A stretch of 51,067 nucleotides of DNA, from positions 1 through 51,067 of the forward strand of contig QQRW01000012.1 in assembly GCA_003602605.1 (NCBI GenBank). Reading direction: 5' to 3'. The stretch comes from Candidatus Poseidoniales archaeon. GTDB lineage: Archaea; Thermoplasmatota; Poseidoniia; Poseidoniales; Poseidoniaceae. The position numbers and the translations under genes were made by a program. The notes beneath the pieces are model-generated. The model was not told the origin of the DNA and searched no databases. It saw only the letters and a list, made by a program, of their open reading frames with translations. This document shows positions 23,279-32,383 of the stretch, piece after piece (position 1 is the stretch's first letter; every line of letters starts with the position of its first letter).

Positions 23279-26215
23279 TCAATTGAGGAGTCTTGCCAAA
23301 TATTGGCCTGTAAAACTGTCATCTTGAGCTGCGATATCTTCAGGAGTGCCTTGAGCGAGAATGGTCCCTCCACGCTCACCACCTTCTGGGCCGAGGTCAA
23401 GAACCCAATCTGCAGATTTGACTACGTCCAAGTGATGTTCGATAACAATGACGCTGTGGCCTTTTTCTCTAAGTTCAAGAAGGACATTAATGAGTAATTC
23501 AACATCTGAAAAAGAAAGACCTGTGGTTGGTTCGTCAAGAATGTAAACTGTATGTTTGTTCGGTGGGCGTCTTAACTCACTGGCTAATTTAACCCGTTGT
23601 GCTTCACCGCCAGAAAGTGTAGTAGCGGGTTGGCCAAGACGGACGTAGGAAAGCCCAACTGCGCGTAATGTGTCGAGTGTGCGGAAAATTTTACGATGGT
23701 TTTCAAAGAATACGACAGCTTCACCGATAGGCATCTGCAGGATATCATTGATGTTCTTTCCTTTCCATGTGACTTCCAAACATTCGCGAGTGTATCGCAA
23801 CCCTTGACAAATATCACATGTAATCCATACATCAGGAAGAAAATTCATTTCCAATTTGATTGAACCAGCTCCTTTGCATGACTCGCATCGGCCGCCTTTT
23901 ACGTTGAAACTGAAATGTCCTGGTTTGTAACCGCGTTCTTTCGCAAGTGTTGTTTTCGAGAAAAGTATGCGGATTTCGTCAAACACTTTGGTATAAGTCG
24001 CTGGATTGGAGCGTGGAGTTCTGCCAATTGGAGATTGGTCGATGATGATGGCCTTATCGACGTGTTCCAGTCCTTTCAATGACTTGTGTCTGCCAGCAAC
24101 GCTATCGGAATTGTGAAGGTGGCGTTGTAGTGCAGGAGCAAGAATACCCGAAACCAGTGACGACTTTCCAGAGCCGGACACACCCGTAACAGCGGTCATG
24201 CAGCCAATGGGAAATTTGGCATTGATGGTTTGTAGATTGTTGTGTTGAGCACCTTTGATTTCAATCCACTTCTTCGAAGGTTTTCTTCTCTTCTTTGGAA
24301 CTTCGATGACTCGCTCGCCACTCAGGAACGCCCCTGTTACAGAGTCCTTGTTTTTCATGGCCACCTCGGGTGGACCATTGGCAACAACCATTCCACCTTC
24401 AAGACCAGCCCCCGGGCCTAGGTCGCACAACCAATCGGCTTGCCGTAATGTATCTTCATCGTGTTCAACAACAATGAGGGTGTTCCCTAAGTCACTCAAT
24501 TCTCGAAGTGTTGCAAGAAGGCGGGCGTTGTCCCGTTGATGGAGGCCGATTGAAGGTTCATCAAGTACATACATGACTCCGGTGAGGCGGCTTCCAATTT
24601 GGGTAGCCAAACGAATTCGTTGGCTTTCTCCACCGGACAGGGTGTTGGCTTTTCGGTCTAAAGTGAGATAATCAAGGCCTACACTGTCAAGGAATCCGAG
24701 ACGGTTTTCAATTTCCTTCAATATATCCTTTCCAATAAACAAACTGCGCTCGTCAAGCGTTTCAAGAACATCAGCAAAACTCTCTGGTGCACCGTCACCA
24801 TCGGGGTGCCAGGCTCGTACGAGCGCAAGAGAATCGTGAACGGAACATCTGCTCACTTCTGGAAGGCGAATTCCTCCAACTGAAACATACCGTGCAGCAG
24901 CATTGAGTTTTTCACCACCACATGAAGAACAATCAAGGTCGGTCATACAACTTACAAGGCGACTGCGCGTACGTTCTGAAGTGGTCTCGGTGTATGTTTT
25001 TTGTAAGCGAGCGATGATGCCTTCCCATGGCCGGTTCATCTTGTAAACAGAGCCGTTATCTGATTCAAAATGGAAGTTGATAACAGTAGATCCTGAACCG
25101 TTCAAAAGGATGTCTTTGTCATCGTCGTCAAGTAGTTCGAAAGGGGTGTTTCGCGATATGCCGTAGTGTTGGCAAACTTGTTCGAGTAGACGACGATACC
25201 ATGACGGTGACATAGATTGGCGCCATGGACGAACGCATCCATTCGAAACCGTCAGTGTGCCATCAACGATGAGATCGATGTTGAATTGCCGTTCTACACC
25301 CAATCCTTGACACACACCACATGCGCCGAGCGGGGAATTGAAAGAAAATACACGAGGAGATAGTTCGGGCATGAAAGCCCCGTGGTCAGGACAAGCGAAG
25401 TCCTCGGACCATGCGATTGTCTCACCTTGCTTTGTAAAATGTGCACGTGTGCCCTCAGAAAGGTCTGTGTCTTCAGCTGGTGCTTCAAGACTTTCAATGG
25501 CAACGGTTCCGCCACCAATTTTCAATGCACCTTCAACGGATTCTGTGAGTCGTTGACGGCGTTCGCGAGTACATCGTAAGCGGTCGATACGAACATCGAT
25601 ATCGTGACGGAAGTTCTTGTCAAGTTCTGGGGGGTTTTCAAATTCAACTTCATGACCATTTACCTTGCCATGTAAATATCCCTGTTCAACGAGTTGTCGA
25701 AACAAATCTTGATGGGTTCCCTTGCGAGCTCTCACCGCAGGAGACCACAGCACAATGGCGTGCCCTTCCATGTGCCATACAATATCATCGACTATCTCCT
25801 GAACAGTTCTTCGAGCTACCTCTCTTCCACATGTCGGGCAGTGTGGCTTTCCAATTCGAGCCCAAAGCAGTCTCAAATAATCTTGAATCTCGGTAACTGT
25901 TGCAACGGTAGAACGTGGGTTGTGTGAGCCTTGTTTTTGATCAATAGAAATGGCTGGGGAGAGGCCTTCGATGCCATCGCAATCCGCTTTTTTCATCTGC
26001 CCAATAAATTGACGAGCATAGGAGGAAAGACTCTCTACATAACGGCGTTGGCCTTCTGCATACAATGTATCAAAGGCAAGACTGGATTTTCCCGAGCCTG
26101 ACACTCCCGAAATAACAACAAATTGTCCTCTTGGGAGCTTGACGGTGACATCTTGCAGGTTATGTGTGCGTGCCCCACGGACTTCTATCCAACCTTCATC
26201 GCCTGGTTGACTCAT
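23279..26215 (-). CDS. uvrA: Excinuclease ABC subunit A
   Basis: A 978-residue nucleotide-excision-repair damage sensor with two ABC ATPase modules. Walker A motifs are GVSGSGKSS at 37-45 and again around Lys684; ABC signatures are [13 protein letters not shown] and [13 protein letters not shown]; Walker B stretches end in VLDEPS and ILDEPTTG. Zinc-binding Cys clusters include CPTCGREV near residue 125 and CESCKGAG followed by CDICQG. The sequence is of bacterial type, as in other archaea that acquired UvrABC; uvrB and uvrC are not in the window. The ATG at 26215 removes a four-codon extension. purL follows after 71 bases. Confidence 0.97.
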   Translation of the reverse strand: MSQPGDEGWIEVRGARTHNLQDVTVKLPRGQFVVISGVSGSGKSSLAFDTLYAEGQRRYVESLSSYARQFIGQMKKADCDGIEGLSPAISIDQKQGSHNPRSTVATVTEIQDYLRLLWARIGKPHCPTCGREVARRTVQEIVDDIVWHMEGHAIVLWSPAVRARKGTHQDLFRQLVEQGYLHGKVNGHEVEFENPPELDKNFRHDIDVRIDRLRCTRERRQRLTESVEGALKIGGGTVAIESLEAPAEDTDLSEGTRAHFTKQGETIAWSEDFACPDHGAFMPELSPRVFSFNSPLGACGVCQGLGVERQFNIDLIVDGTLTVSNGCVRPWRQSMSPSWYRRLLEQVCQHYGISRNTPFELLDDDDKDILLNGSGSTVINFHFESDNGSVYKMNRPWEGIIARLQKTYTETTSERTRSRLVSCMTDLDCSSCGGEKLNAAARYVSVGGIRLPEVSRCSVHDSLALVRAWHPDGDGAPESFADVLETLDERSLFIGKDILKEIENRLGFLDSVGLDYLTLDRKANTLSGGESQRIRLATQIGSRLTGVMYVLDEPSIGLHQRDNARLLATLRELSDLGNTLIVVEHDEDTLRQADWLCDLGPGAGLEGGMVVANGPPEVAMKNKDSVTGAFLSGERVIEVPKKRRKPSKKWIEIKGAQHNNLQTINAKFPIGCMTAVTGVSGSGKSSLVSGILAPALQRHLHNSDSVAGRHKSLKGLEHVDKAIIIDQSPIGRTPRSNPATYTKVFDEIRILFSKTTLAKERGYKPGHFSFNVKGGRCESCKGAGSIKLEMNFLPDVWITCDICQGLRYTRECLEVTWKGKNINDILQMPIGEAVVFFENHRKIFRTLDTLRAVGLSYVRLGQPATTLSGGEAQRVKLASELRRPPNKHTVYILDEPTTGLSFSDVELLINVLLELREKGHSVIVIEHHLDVVKSADWVLDLGPEGGERGGTILAQGTPEDIAAQDDSFTGQYLARLLN

Positions 26216-26357
26216 AGACTCGCCCCACACTTAACGGACAGTCAACGGTTCTTCAAGTCGTGCTTTTCTAATAAGCGAAATCGGTGCAGGATTCATCTCG
26301 TGCTTATCATTAATATTGGATTGCTACACTTTACTTGAGGATGAAAGAAATTCAATT

Positions 26358-27239
26358 TTATGAAGGGTGAAAACCTGGAGGTAGAGGGGATTCAAACCGT
26401 ACCGGTTCATCGCTTTCGGGGTGTAGAAATTCAAGAGCGGAAGCGTGTAAACAAACGCGATTTAATGGATTGGTTTCAGCCCCGTGTAATTCATCTCCAA
26501 CGACCGGACAACCCAAAGACCGCATTGCCATTCGAATTTGATGGCGTCTACCTGTCTCGATACTGACTTGAAGGAGTGATATGTGATTATCTGTTTCGAT
26601 AACATTCCAATGAGTAATAGCTTCTTTTGCACCGTGAAAACTCGACTTTACTCGCTTAACATGGAGTTGTTTGTCTTCGACGAGCCATTCTCTGGTCGAG
26701 CCTGAGTTGTTTTTCGGACGGCCTTCTACAAGTGCATGATAGGTTCGGTGAACTTCACGCTGAGCGAATTGAAGTTGAATGTATTCTTTATGGCGTTCGT
26801 GTCGTGCAAATACCATCACTCCAGAGGTATCTCGATCCAGCCGATGAACGATATGGCACCAGTTACGTTCGTCTTCAAGCTTCACATAGTCAACGCATCG
26901 TGAGTGGAGTGTATCAATTTCGAGTTTATTGGTGGCAATGGAGAGAAGGCCTGCCGGCTTTTCCACGACAAGAATTGAATCGTCTTCCCAAAGAACATTG
27001 AGATTGATTTGTTTATGTTTAGGGATTGGAGGGGGGGTGATTTCTTGGGCTTTGGCTCGGCTTAAGATTTCAATCTGAACATCCTTTCCGACCTGGAATT
27101 TGGCTTTGTGCTGGATTGTTCCATCTACTTGAATTCGACCTTCGGTGAGCATTTTGCGCAGTTTTGCTCGAGATGTTTCTTTCATAAAATCCGATAGAGC
27201 ATCGAGAAGTGTCTGATCAAAAGAGGGTGTAAATTTCAT
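26358..27239 (-). CDS. RluA-family pseudouridine synthase
   Basis: A 293-residue RNA-modifying enzyme that isomerises uridine in rRNA or tRNA. An S4 RNA-binding domain lies at about residues 15-60 (RAKLRKMLTEGRIQVDG), and the catalytic motif is HRLDRDTSGVMVFA, with Asp as nucleophile; VEKPAGLLSI and ETGRRHQIRMAMRSLGCPV are further family motifs. The family is bacterial/eukaryotic; archaea usually rely on TruB/Cbf5, TruD and Pus10 types. It begins 8 bases after MoeA on the same strand. The target uridine cannot be predicted. Confidence 0.93.
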   Translation of the reverse strand: MKFTPSFDQTLLDALSDFMKETSRAKLRKMLTEGRIQVDGTIQHKAKFQVGKDVQIEILSRAKAQEITPPPIPKHKQINLNVLWEDDSILVVEKPAGLLSIATNKLEIDTLHSRCVDYVKLEDERNWCHIVHRLDRDTSGVMVFARHERHKEYIQLQFAQREVHRTYHALVEGRPKNNSGSTREWLVEDKQLHVKRVKSSFHGAKEAITHWNVIETDNHISLLQVSIETGRRHQIRMAMRSLGCPVVGDELHGAETNPLNRVCLHASALEFLHPESDEPVRFESPLPPGFHPS

Positions 27240-27247
27240 GTTTTCAC

Positions 27248-28465
27248 CTACAAGAGAAGCGCATCACACCATGTGCCTTTTTCGCCGGTATGGCCCGGTT
27301 CAAGCAACGTCAAACCATCGGCTAAAACCAAACTATTGAGATTGCCTGAGCCTTGATATCCTGTTGAATATGCGACCAGGTTTTCTCCTGATGTATCAAT
27401 GACTATTCGGCGAAGAATGAGATCGGTAGGTGATGTTTTGAACGGTTCTGCTAACTGTACTCGAACTCGTTTTTCTTTCACCCCTCCGCCTGAAGCAGAT
27501 GCTCGTAAGTATGGCGCAACAAGCATTCTGAAAACCACATGACTGCTCGCTGGATTCCCAGGAAGGCCGAAGAGTGGTGTGCCTTTCCAATATCCAAACA
27601 ATGGCGGTGAGCCGGGGCGTATCTTCACGCGCCAAAATTTGATGTCACCCTCTTCCTCCATGAGTTTACGAACCAAGTCCCACTCTCCCATTGAAACACC
27701 TCCTGATGTGAGAATGAAATCACATTCTGATGCAGCAATATCCAATTTCTGACGGAGTACATCTATGGAATCCGATACCGAATTGTAACGAATTGGGTTG
27801 TGCCCATTCATCTTCACAAGTGAAGCCAAGCCAAAAGAATTGGATTCATAGATTGAATTATCAGACAATTTTTCTCCGGGTAGTTGTAATTCATCACCGG
27901 TAGGAAGAATTCCGATGGTTGCCTTACTGAATACCTTAACAGAAGCATGTCCCATAGTAGCACAAAGACCTATTGAAGAAGGTGTGAGGAGGGTACCTTT
28001 TGTCAATGCAGTTTGTCCGTTCTTGAGGTTCTCTCCTTGCTTACGGATGAAGTGTTTTTTCCCTATTTCATGCAATGTTACCTCCGTTCCATCGTCGCTA
28101 ATGGTACAACGTTCAATCGGTAAAACGGCGTTAGCGCCGTCTGGAATGGGTGCGCCGGTCATGATACGAGTGGCTTGGCCTGTATCGATATATGTAGGGT
28201 GTTTATCGGTACCAGCTTGCAATGTTTGCTTGATCGATAGAATGGTTGGGGGTTTGATCGAATCTTCGTATCGAAATGCAAAACCATCCATTGCAGAGTT
28301 GTCAAACCGTGGGTCGTCAACGGTTGATTGAAGGTCCTCTGCGAGAACCCTGTTGTAGAGATTGTCAAGTTCAAGTATTTCGGTTCTCAAAGGTAGGGGG
28401 TGTTGTCGGAGAATTGACAAAGCCTCTTCATGCGAAACGAAGTATGGCACCTCGGACATATACAT
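27248..28465 (-). CDS. moeA: Molybdopterin molybdenumtransferase MoeA
   Basis: A 405-residue enzyme that inserts molybdate (or tungstate) into adenylated molybdopterin. Recognisable segments are the FDNSAMDGFAF opening motif, RIMTGAPIPDGANAVL, the MoCF-like core LPTGDEL, TSGGVSMGEWDLV, and GLPGNPASS. It has the standard four-domain MoeA length. ATGs at 28465 and 28459 are both possible. It follows a TSUP-family permease by 39 bases and precedes an RluA-type synthase by 8. No other cofactor genes are nearby, so they must be elsewhere. Confidence 0.94.
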   Translation of the reverse strand: MYMSEVPYFVSHEEALSILRQHPLPLRTEILELDNLYNRVLAEDLQSTVDDPRFDNSAMDGFAFRYEDSIKPPTILSIKQTLQAGTDKHPTYIDTGQATRIMTGAPIPDGANAVLPIERCTISDDGTEVTLHEIGKKHFIRKQGENLKNGQTALTKGTLLTPSSIGLCATMGHASVKVFSKATIGILPTGDELQLPGEKLSDNSIYESNSFGLASLVKMNGHNPIRYNSVSDSIDVLRQKLDIAASECDFILTSGGVSMGEWDLVRKLMEEEGDIKFWRVKIRPGSPPLFGYWKGTPLFGLPGNPASSHVVFRMLVAPYLRASASGGGVKEKRVRVQLAEPFKTSPTDLILRRIVIDTSGENLVAYSTGYQGSGNLNSLVLADGLTLLEPGHTGEKGTWCDALLL

Positions 28466-28504
28466 TCCAAGTGGTTGATGTGTTTGACCTTCACGGTGTT
28501 AAAA

Positions 28505-29269
28505 TTAAACAAGAAGTTCTGCTATTCGCTTCATAGAAGCCATGAGTAATACTGCAATCAACAGGTTTTGAACTGTTTTTGGCTTTGCATATTGTGAACC
28601 GTATTTCGAACCAAGAAATCCGCCGATACCTACGGCAAGAAGAAAAGGTAGAAGTGTAGATCTCTCAAGAACGAGTTGTCCTGAAGCAGTAGCACCTAAC
28701 AGTCCAGCAGCCGAATTCACCCAGATGAATAACGCTGCTGTTGCTGCTGCAGATTTCGGAGTAGCCCATTTTTTCAAAAGTAAAATCGGAGAAAGAAAAA
28801 TACCCCCTCCGACTCCGATTATTCCACTTAGAAAGCCGATGCCGGCACCGAAAGAATACGCTTGAGATGGTTTTGGCGTCGAGACTTCAATCGAGGATTT
28901 TTCATCACGAAGCAGCAAGCGAATTGCGGCATAAAGTAGTGTAAGAGAAAGGAGAGTGTCGTACAGTGCCCCGTCAACTTTGAGATATCCACCAATAAAA
29001 GCGAGTGGGATGCTTGCTAAAATAAACGGCAACGATTTTGAGAACACGTGATGACCGGACTTGGAATAATGATAAAATGCAAGTCCTGCCACTGCGAGGT
29101 TGAGTACCCATGCATGTTGCTTCAACCATGCACTGTCCATTTGGCTGTAGGTTGTAAGGGAGAGTATTGCGAGGTAGCCCGAGGCGCCCCCGTGACCAAC
29201 GCTTGAGTACAACATTGAAACCAATAAAAGGCCTATGCAAAGAGCGATGAGGGTAAAACCCTGTTCCAT
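28505..29269 (-). CDS. TauE/SafE (TSUP) family permease
   Basis: A 254-residue membrane protein with about seven or eight helices in two repeats. The repeat motifs VGHGGASGYLAIL near residue 25 and GIIGVGGGIFLSP near residue 155 are typical of the TauE/SafE family, which exports sulfite, sulfonates or related anions. Placement immediately upstream of moeA could tie it to molybdoenzyme metabolism such as sulfite handling, but that is conjecture. It lies 9 bases after the zinc-ribbon gene. Confidence 0.88.
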   Translation of the reverse strand: MEQGFTLIALCIGLLLVSMLYSSVGHGGASGYLAILSLTTYSQMDSAWLKQHAWVLNLAVAGLAFYHYSKSGHHVFSKSLPFILASIPLAFIGGYLKVDGALYDTLLSLTLLYAAIRLLLRDEKSSIEVSTPKPSQAYSFGAGIGFLSGIIGVGGGIFLSPILLLKKWATPKSAAATAALFIWVNSAAGLLGATASGQLVLERSTLLPFLLAVGIGGFLGSKYGSQYAKPKTVQNLLIAVLLMASMKRIAELLV

Positions 29270-29278
29270 CCTGTGACC

Positions 29279-29572
29279 TCAATCGAAGCTCATGGTGTGA
29301 CCACACTCTGCATATGCGCACGAGACAGTATACCGAGATTTCTTTGGTTTAGGAATTTTGAGCATTGAACCGCACATCTCGCATTGGACCTTGAGTGTTT
29401 CAGGTGCAGCAGCCTTTGGTGCATCGCCAAGAGTGCGCCCAACTTCCTGAGACCATCCCAGAGAATCTGTATACTTGTCAGCCTTGACATTCATTTTCTT
29501 CTGCTTCAGGGAAAGGCGCATTCTGCGCTTTCTCTTCTTGGGCTGGGAGCCTTTAGGTGACTTTGCCGCCAT
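29279..29572 (-). CDS. Small basic zinc-ribbon protein
   Basis: A 97-residue protein with a strongly basic N-terminus (QPKKRKRRMRLSLKQKK) and a C-terminal four-cysteine ribbon, CEMCGSMLKIP and SCAYAECGHTMSF. No named family is recognised. The basic tail plus ribbon suggests binding to nucleic acid or the ribosome. The ATG at 29572 is preferred over a TTG three codons upstream. It lies 31 bases after the beta-CASP nuclease gene and 9 bases before the TSUP gene, consistent with one transcript. Confidence 0.72.
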   Translation of the reverse strand: MAAKSPKGSQPKKRKRRMRLSLKQKKMNVKADKYTDSLGWSQEVGRTLGDAPKAAAPETLKVQCEMCGSMLKIPKPKKSRYTVSCAYAECGHTMSFD

Positions 29573-29603
29573 GGGTATCAACTACCGCTCGCCGTTGTTG
29601 TAT

Positions 29604-30938
29604 TCAATTACTTCGGCTGAATTCATCACCAAGATATTCGGATATGCCATTCACTGGATTATGAACAACGTGCCCGTTCTTTTCGAGTTCTTCCACAAGT
29701 GGTGGGCGTGCATGTGAAGGGTCAGTGTGGTACACTACCACTTCTTCAGCTTGACAAGCTGCAGCGAAGTCAACAATTTCCTTTTGTCCAGCATGTGTAG
29801 AAAACGAATATGATTCCCATTCCAAAGGGATATCTGTCTCATTGCCAAAAATATTGATTTTTCCTTCATTTTGTAATTTTCGCCCACCGGTATTTGAAGC
29901 CTGATAACCGGTAAACAGAATTGCATTTTTAGTATCTTGTCGCAATCGATTAAGGTACCAAATAGATGGTCCTCCCTGAAGCATGCCGGATGTTGAAACA
30001 ATAACATCTGCATCCAATGCTTTTTTGCGATCGGATTTACTTGATACTCTCCTGCACCATGACCATGCAGTCTTCATAGCATCTGGGTCGCGTAATGTTT
30101 CTGGGTGGTTCATCTGCATTTTAGCGATGCGTTTACCCATTCCATCAACATGCACGTTGAGGTGAGGGAGGTGTTTGTATAAACGCATCACTACATCTTG
30201 GGTTCTTCCGTTAGCAAAAGCAGGAATCAAAACTTTTCCTCCTCTGTCGATGACGCGCTGAACATGATTGATGAATCGCAATTCTTCTTCGTGAAGAGGT
30301 GGATGGTTGCGGCCGCCGTATGTTCCTTCGACAAACAGTGTATCGGTTTTAACAGGTTGAGCACCATTGGTTAATGGAGAATCCCTTGTATCAAAATCCC
30401 CTGAGAGCAGAATTTTTCGTTCGGGTGTTTCAATGTGGAGCATGGCAGCACCGGGGATATGGCCGGCCCTGTGAAGTTCTAGTTTCCATTCTTCTTTCAT
30501 CCATGGATCGTTAAATGGGTGAATATTCCATGAGTCAAGGGCGGTGTCAATGTCACGTTTATCCCAGGCAAGTGGGTATTTCTCAATTGAGCTTACCTTG
30601 TGACAATCATACCACATTAATTCAGATATTTCAGCCGTTAATGCTGTTCCGTGTAAACGAGTTCGATGGTTAGCACACAACCAAGGTGCCATTCCCAAAT
30701 GATCGACGTGTGAATGTGTGATAACAGCATCTCGAACCTCGGGAGCTTCAGATGGGTATCTTGGCGGTGTTGTAGGAGCTAAGCCATAATCCAAGAGAAG
30801 ACGAGTCTTCTTCGAATCTTCCAACATTATGCCAACATTACCTACTTCATCACCACCTCCAAGGTAATGGTAGCGAATTCCTTTGTTTGGATGTTCAATT
30901 GGATAAGAGGTTGTTCGACCTGGGGAGTAGAAGACCAT
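29604..30938 (-). CDS. Beta-CASP metallo-beta-lactamase RNA nuclease
   Basis: A 444-residue zinc-dependent nuclease of the CPSF73/archaeal aCPSF group. Metal-binding motifs are THSHVDHLG, RAGHIPGAAM and LLSGDFD; the beta-CASP insert has VEGTYGGR (motif A), GMLQGGPS, the FTGYQASNTGGR stretch and FSTHAGQKEI (motif C). It probably processes RNA 3' ends or degrades RNA; no KH domain precedes it, so it resembles aCPSF2 more than aCPSF1. The start is uncertain: the ATG at 30938 is given, but an in-frame ATG at 31034 would add 32 residues of non-conserved sequence. Confidence 0.9.
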   Translation of the reverse strand: MVFYSPGRTTSYPIEHPNKGIRYHYLGGGDEVGNVGIMLEDSKKTRLLLDYGLAPTTPPRYPSEAPEVRDAVITHSHVDHLGMAPWLCANHRTRLHGTALTAEISELMWYDCHKVSSIEKYPLAWDKRDIDTALDSWNIHPFNDPWMKEEWKLELHRAGHIPGAAMLHIETPERKILLSGDFDTRDSPLTNGAQPVKTDTLFVEGTYGGRNHPPLHEEELRFINHVQRVIDRGGKVLIPAFANGRTQDVVMRLYKHLPHLNVHVDGMGKRIAKMQMNHPETLRDPDAMKTAWSWCRRVSSKSDRKKALDADVIVSTSGMLQGGPSIWYLNRLRQDTKNAILFTGYQASNTGGRKLQNEGKINIFGNETDIPLEWESYSFSTHAGQKEIVDFAAACQAEEVVVYHTDPSHARPPLVEELEKNGHVVHNPVNGISEYLGDEFSRSN

Positions 30939-31378
30939 GTGAATCAAACTTGTGTCATTACTCTGACTCTTGAAGTTGATTCTTTTTTGAGCCCACACCC
31001 CTATGTTTCCATTGGAGTTCTTTTTCATGAACATGTGTAGATTTTCATAGGTAGTTAAGAGATTAAGTTAAGTGCTTGTCGCGACCATATTCTACGGGGC
31101 ATACTCTCGTTCTCTACAATCTCAATCTACGTCATACTCTCGATTGCAATCATAAATGATTCCATTGGAAATAAGGGGGTCTTCACACTGGTTATTGTTT
31201 TCCTATTTATCGTCGATATTTTCTTTCCATTCCAAAATCTAGTTCACTTTCCATTCTCTTTAATTCTATTTTGAAGTAAACCATTTTATTTCCTCGGTGA
31301 ATTCAAAAATCCACTGGAACATACAAATCCCAACTTCAGAAGCGAAGATGACATGAACCACCACGTCCTCGAAACAAC
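30939..31378. other. AT-rich divergent intergenic region with short direct repeats
   Basis: About 440 bases (about 345 if the nuclease starts at 31034) between the beta-CASP nuclease and the ferredoxin gene. No tRNA-like fold or convincing ORF was seen. It holds CATACTCTCG at 31100-31109 and again at 31133-31142, and CTTTCCATTC at 31223-31232 and 31247-31256. TTTTATTT near 31284 is a possible TATA box for the ferredoxin operon, about 95 bases ahead of its ATG. Confidence 0.5.
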
Positions 31379-31588
31379 ATGCCAAGGCAACTTCACCACA
31401 ATTTTGTTGTTGATGAAGATCGATGTTTCGGTTGTGCAGCATGCATCGCACTGTGTCCAGTTAATGTACTAACGCTCGTTGATCGTCTCGCTGTTGTCGA
31501 CGAAGAGAATTGTACTCATTGCAAGCTTTGCATCCCATCATGTCCAGTTTTTGCCCTTGATATTGTACAAATGCAGGTGAAGGCGTGA
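31379..31588 (+). CDS. 2[4Fe-4S] ferredoxin
   Basis: A 69-residue electron carrier with two complete cluster motifs, CFGCAACIALCPVNVL and CTHCKLCIPSCPVFAL, so eight ligating cysteines. It overlaps the following flavoprotein-like gene by 4 bases (ATGA), implying translational coupling. With the desaturase downstream it may pass electrons from a flavoprotein to an oxygen-dependent desaturase, which is inference from order only. The short N-terminal RQLHHNFVV strand is common in FixX-like ferredoxins. Confidence 0.92.
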   Translation: MPRQLHHNFVVDEDRCFGCAACIALCPVNVLTLVDRLAVVDEENCTHCKLCIPSCPVFALDIVQMQVKA

Positions 31589-32307
31589 AATCAATTGTAA
31601 TGGTTGGCGGGACGATATCAAACATGATATCCGCCATAGAACTGTGTCCAGAATACGATATTACAATTTTCGAATTAAATGCAGAGATTGGACTTCCAAC
31701 CACTTCACCAGGACATATCCATGATATCAATCTCTTAGCAACATATCTTGATTCAGATCAAATTGAATTCTTACGACCATACTCTATCACACACGGCCAT
31801 ACTCTCCGTTCCGAGTGGGTTTTGAAACATCTCGGATCACTCGCTGCTAAGAAGGGCGTGAACGTCTTGACACGCACTCGTATTACAGAATGCTATACAT
31901 CCCCGACAGGTTTCACAGTGGAATATATTGGAGCTGGCTCAAAGGGTTCTGGGCAAATCGAGTGTGAACATCTCATCGATGATCGGCAATGGACCTACAC
32001 AGCACCCGGTTCGAAACAGCACAATCTCGATGGATTGAACGGAACACTTCGTCCAGATTTCGGAGAATTTATCGATATATACGGCGGCACTTCACTTAGT
32101 AGTGATTGTTTATCCTTACCCAAAGCAGTATACTCACTGCCTCGGCATGAAGGGTTGACTGAAGTTTGGCAAGAATCTCTAGATTGGTACCCCCAACATG
32201 GGTGGATTGAAACCATTGAATGTTCCCTACCTCGTGATTTATCGCAACGCAGCATCGATGCACAAATTATCGAGGGCCGCAGAATTGCGAAGAAAGTAAA
32301 TTACTGA
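31585..32307 (+). CDS. Degenerate flavoprotein, geranylgeranyl-reductase-like
   Basis: A 240-residue protein resembling the FAD-binding half of the FixC/geranylgeranyl reductase group. The N-terminal Rossmann strand and turn read IVMVGGTISNMISAIEL, where the usual GxGxxG is altered, and FELNAEIGLP ends the second strand. TLRSEWVLKHLGSLAAKKGV matches the R-x3-L segment that follows in this family. At 240 residues it is far shorter than the roughly 390-450 of full enzymes and lacks the usual DGxxS FAD motif (only a DDRQW-like spot), so catalytic competence is doubtful. It is coupled to the ferredoxin by a 4-base overlap. A divergent role in electron transfer is possible. Confidence 0.55.
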   Translation: MKSIVMVGGTISNMISAIELCPEYDITIFELNAEIGLPTTSPGHIHDINLLATYLDSDQIEFLRPYSITHGHTLRSEWVLKHLGSLAAKKGVNVLTRTRITECYTSPTGFTVEYIGAGSKGSGQIECEHLIDDRQWTYTAPGSKQHNLDGLNGTLRPDFGEFIDIYGGTSLSSDCLSLPKAVYSLPRHEGLTEVWQESLDWYPQHGWIETIECSLPRDLSQRSIDAQIIEGRRIAKKVNY

Positions 32308-32339
32308 TATTAGGTGTTGTCAAGCACACCACCTTAAAT

Positions 32340-32382
32340 CCCCCCACCTCGGCCAAGGACTACAGAGCACCGCTCAGGGGGG
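32340..32382 (+). promoter_or_regulatory. Leader hairpin masking the desaturase ribosome site
   Basis: CCCCCC at 32340-32345 can pair with GGGGGG at 32377-32382, which lies one base before the ATG at 32384. Inside, after a symmetric 4-by-4 internal loop, CGG (32350-32352) pairs with CCG (32370-32372). The G run is the only Shine-Dalgarno-like sequence, so the fold would occlude translation; temperature-dependent opening is a speculation worth testing. Confidence 0.45.
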
Positions 32383-32383
32383 C

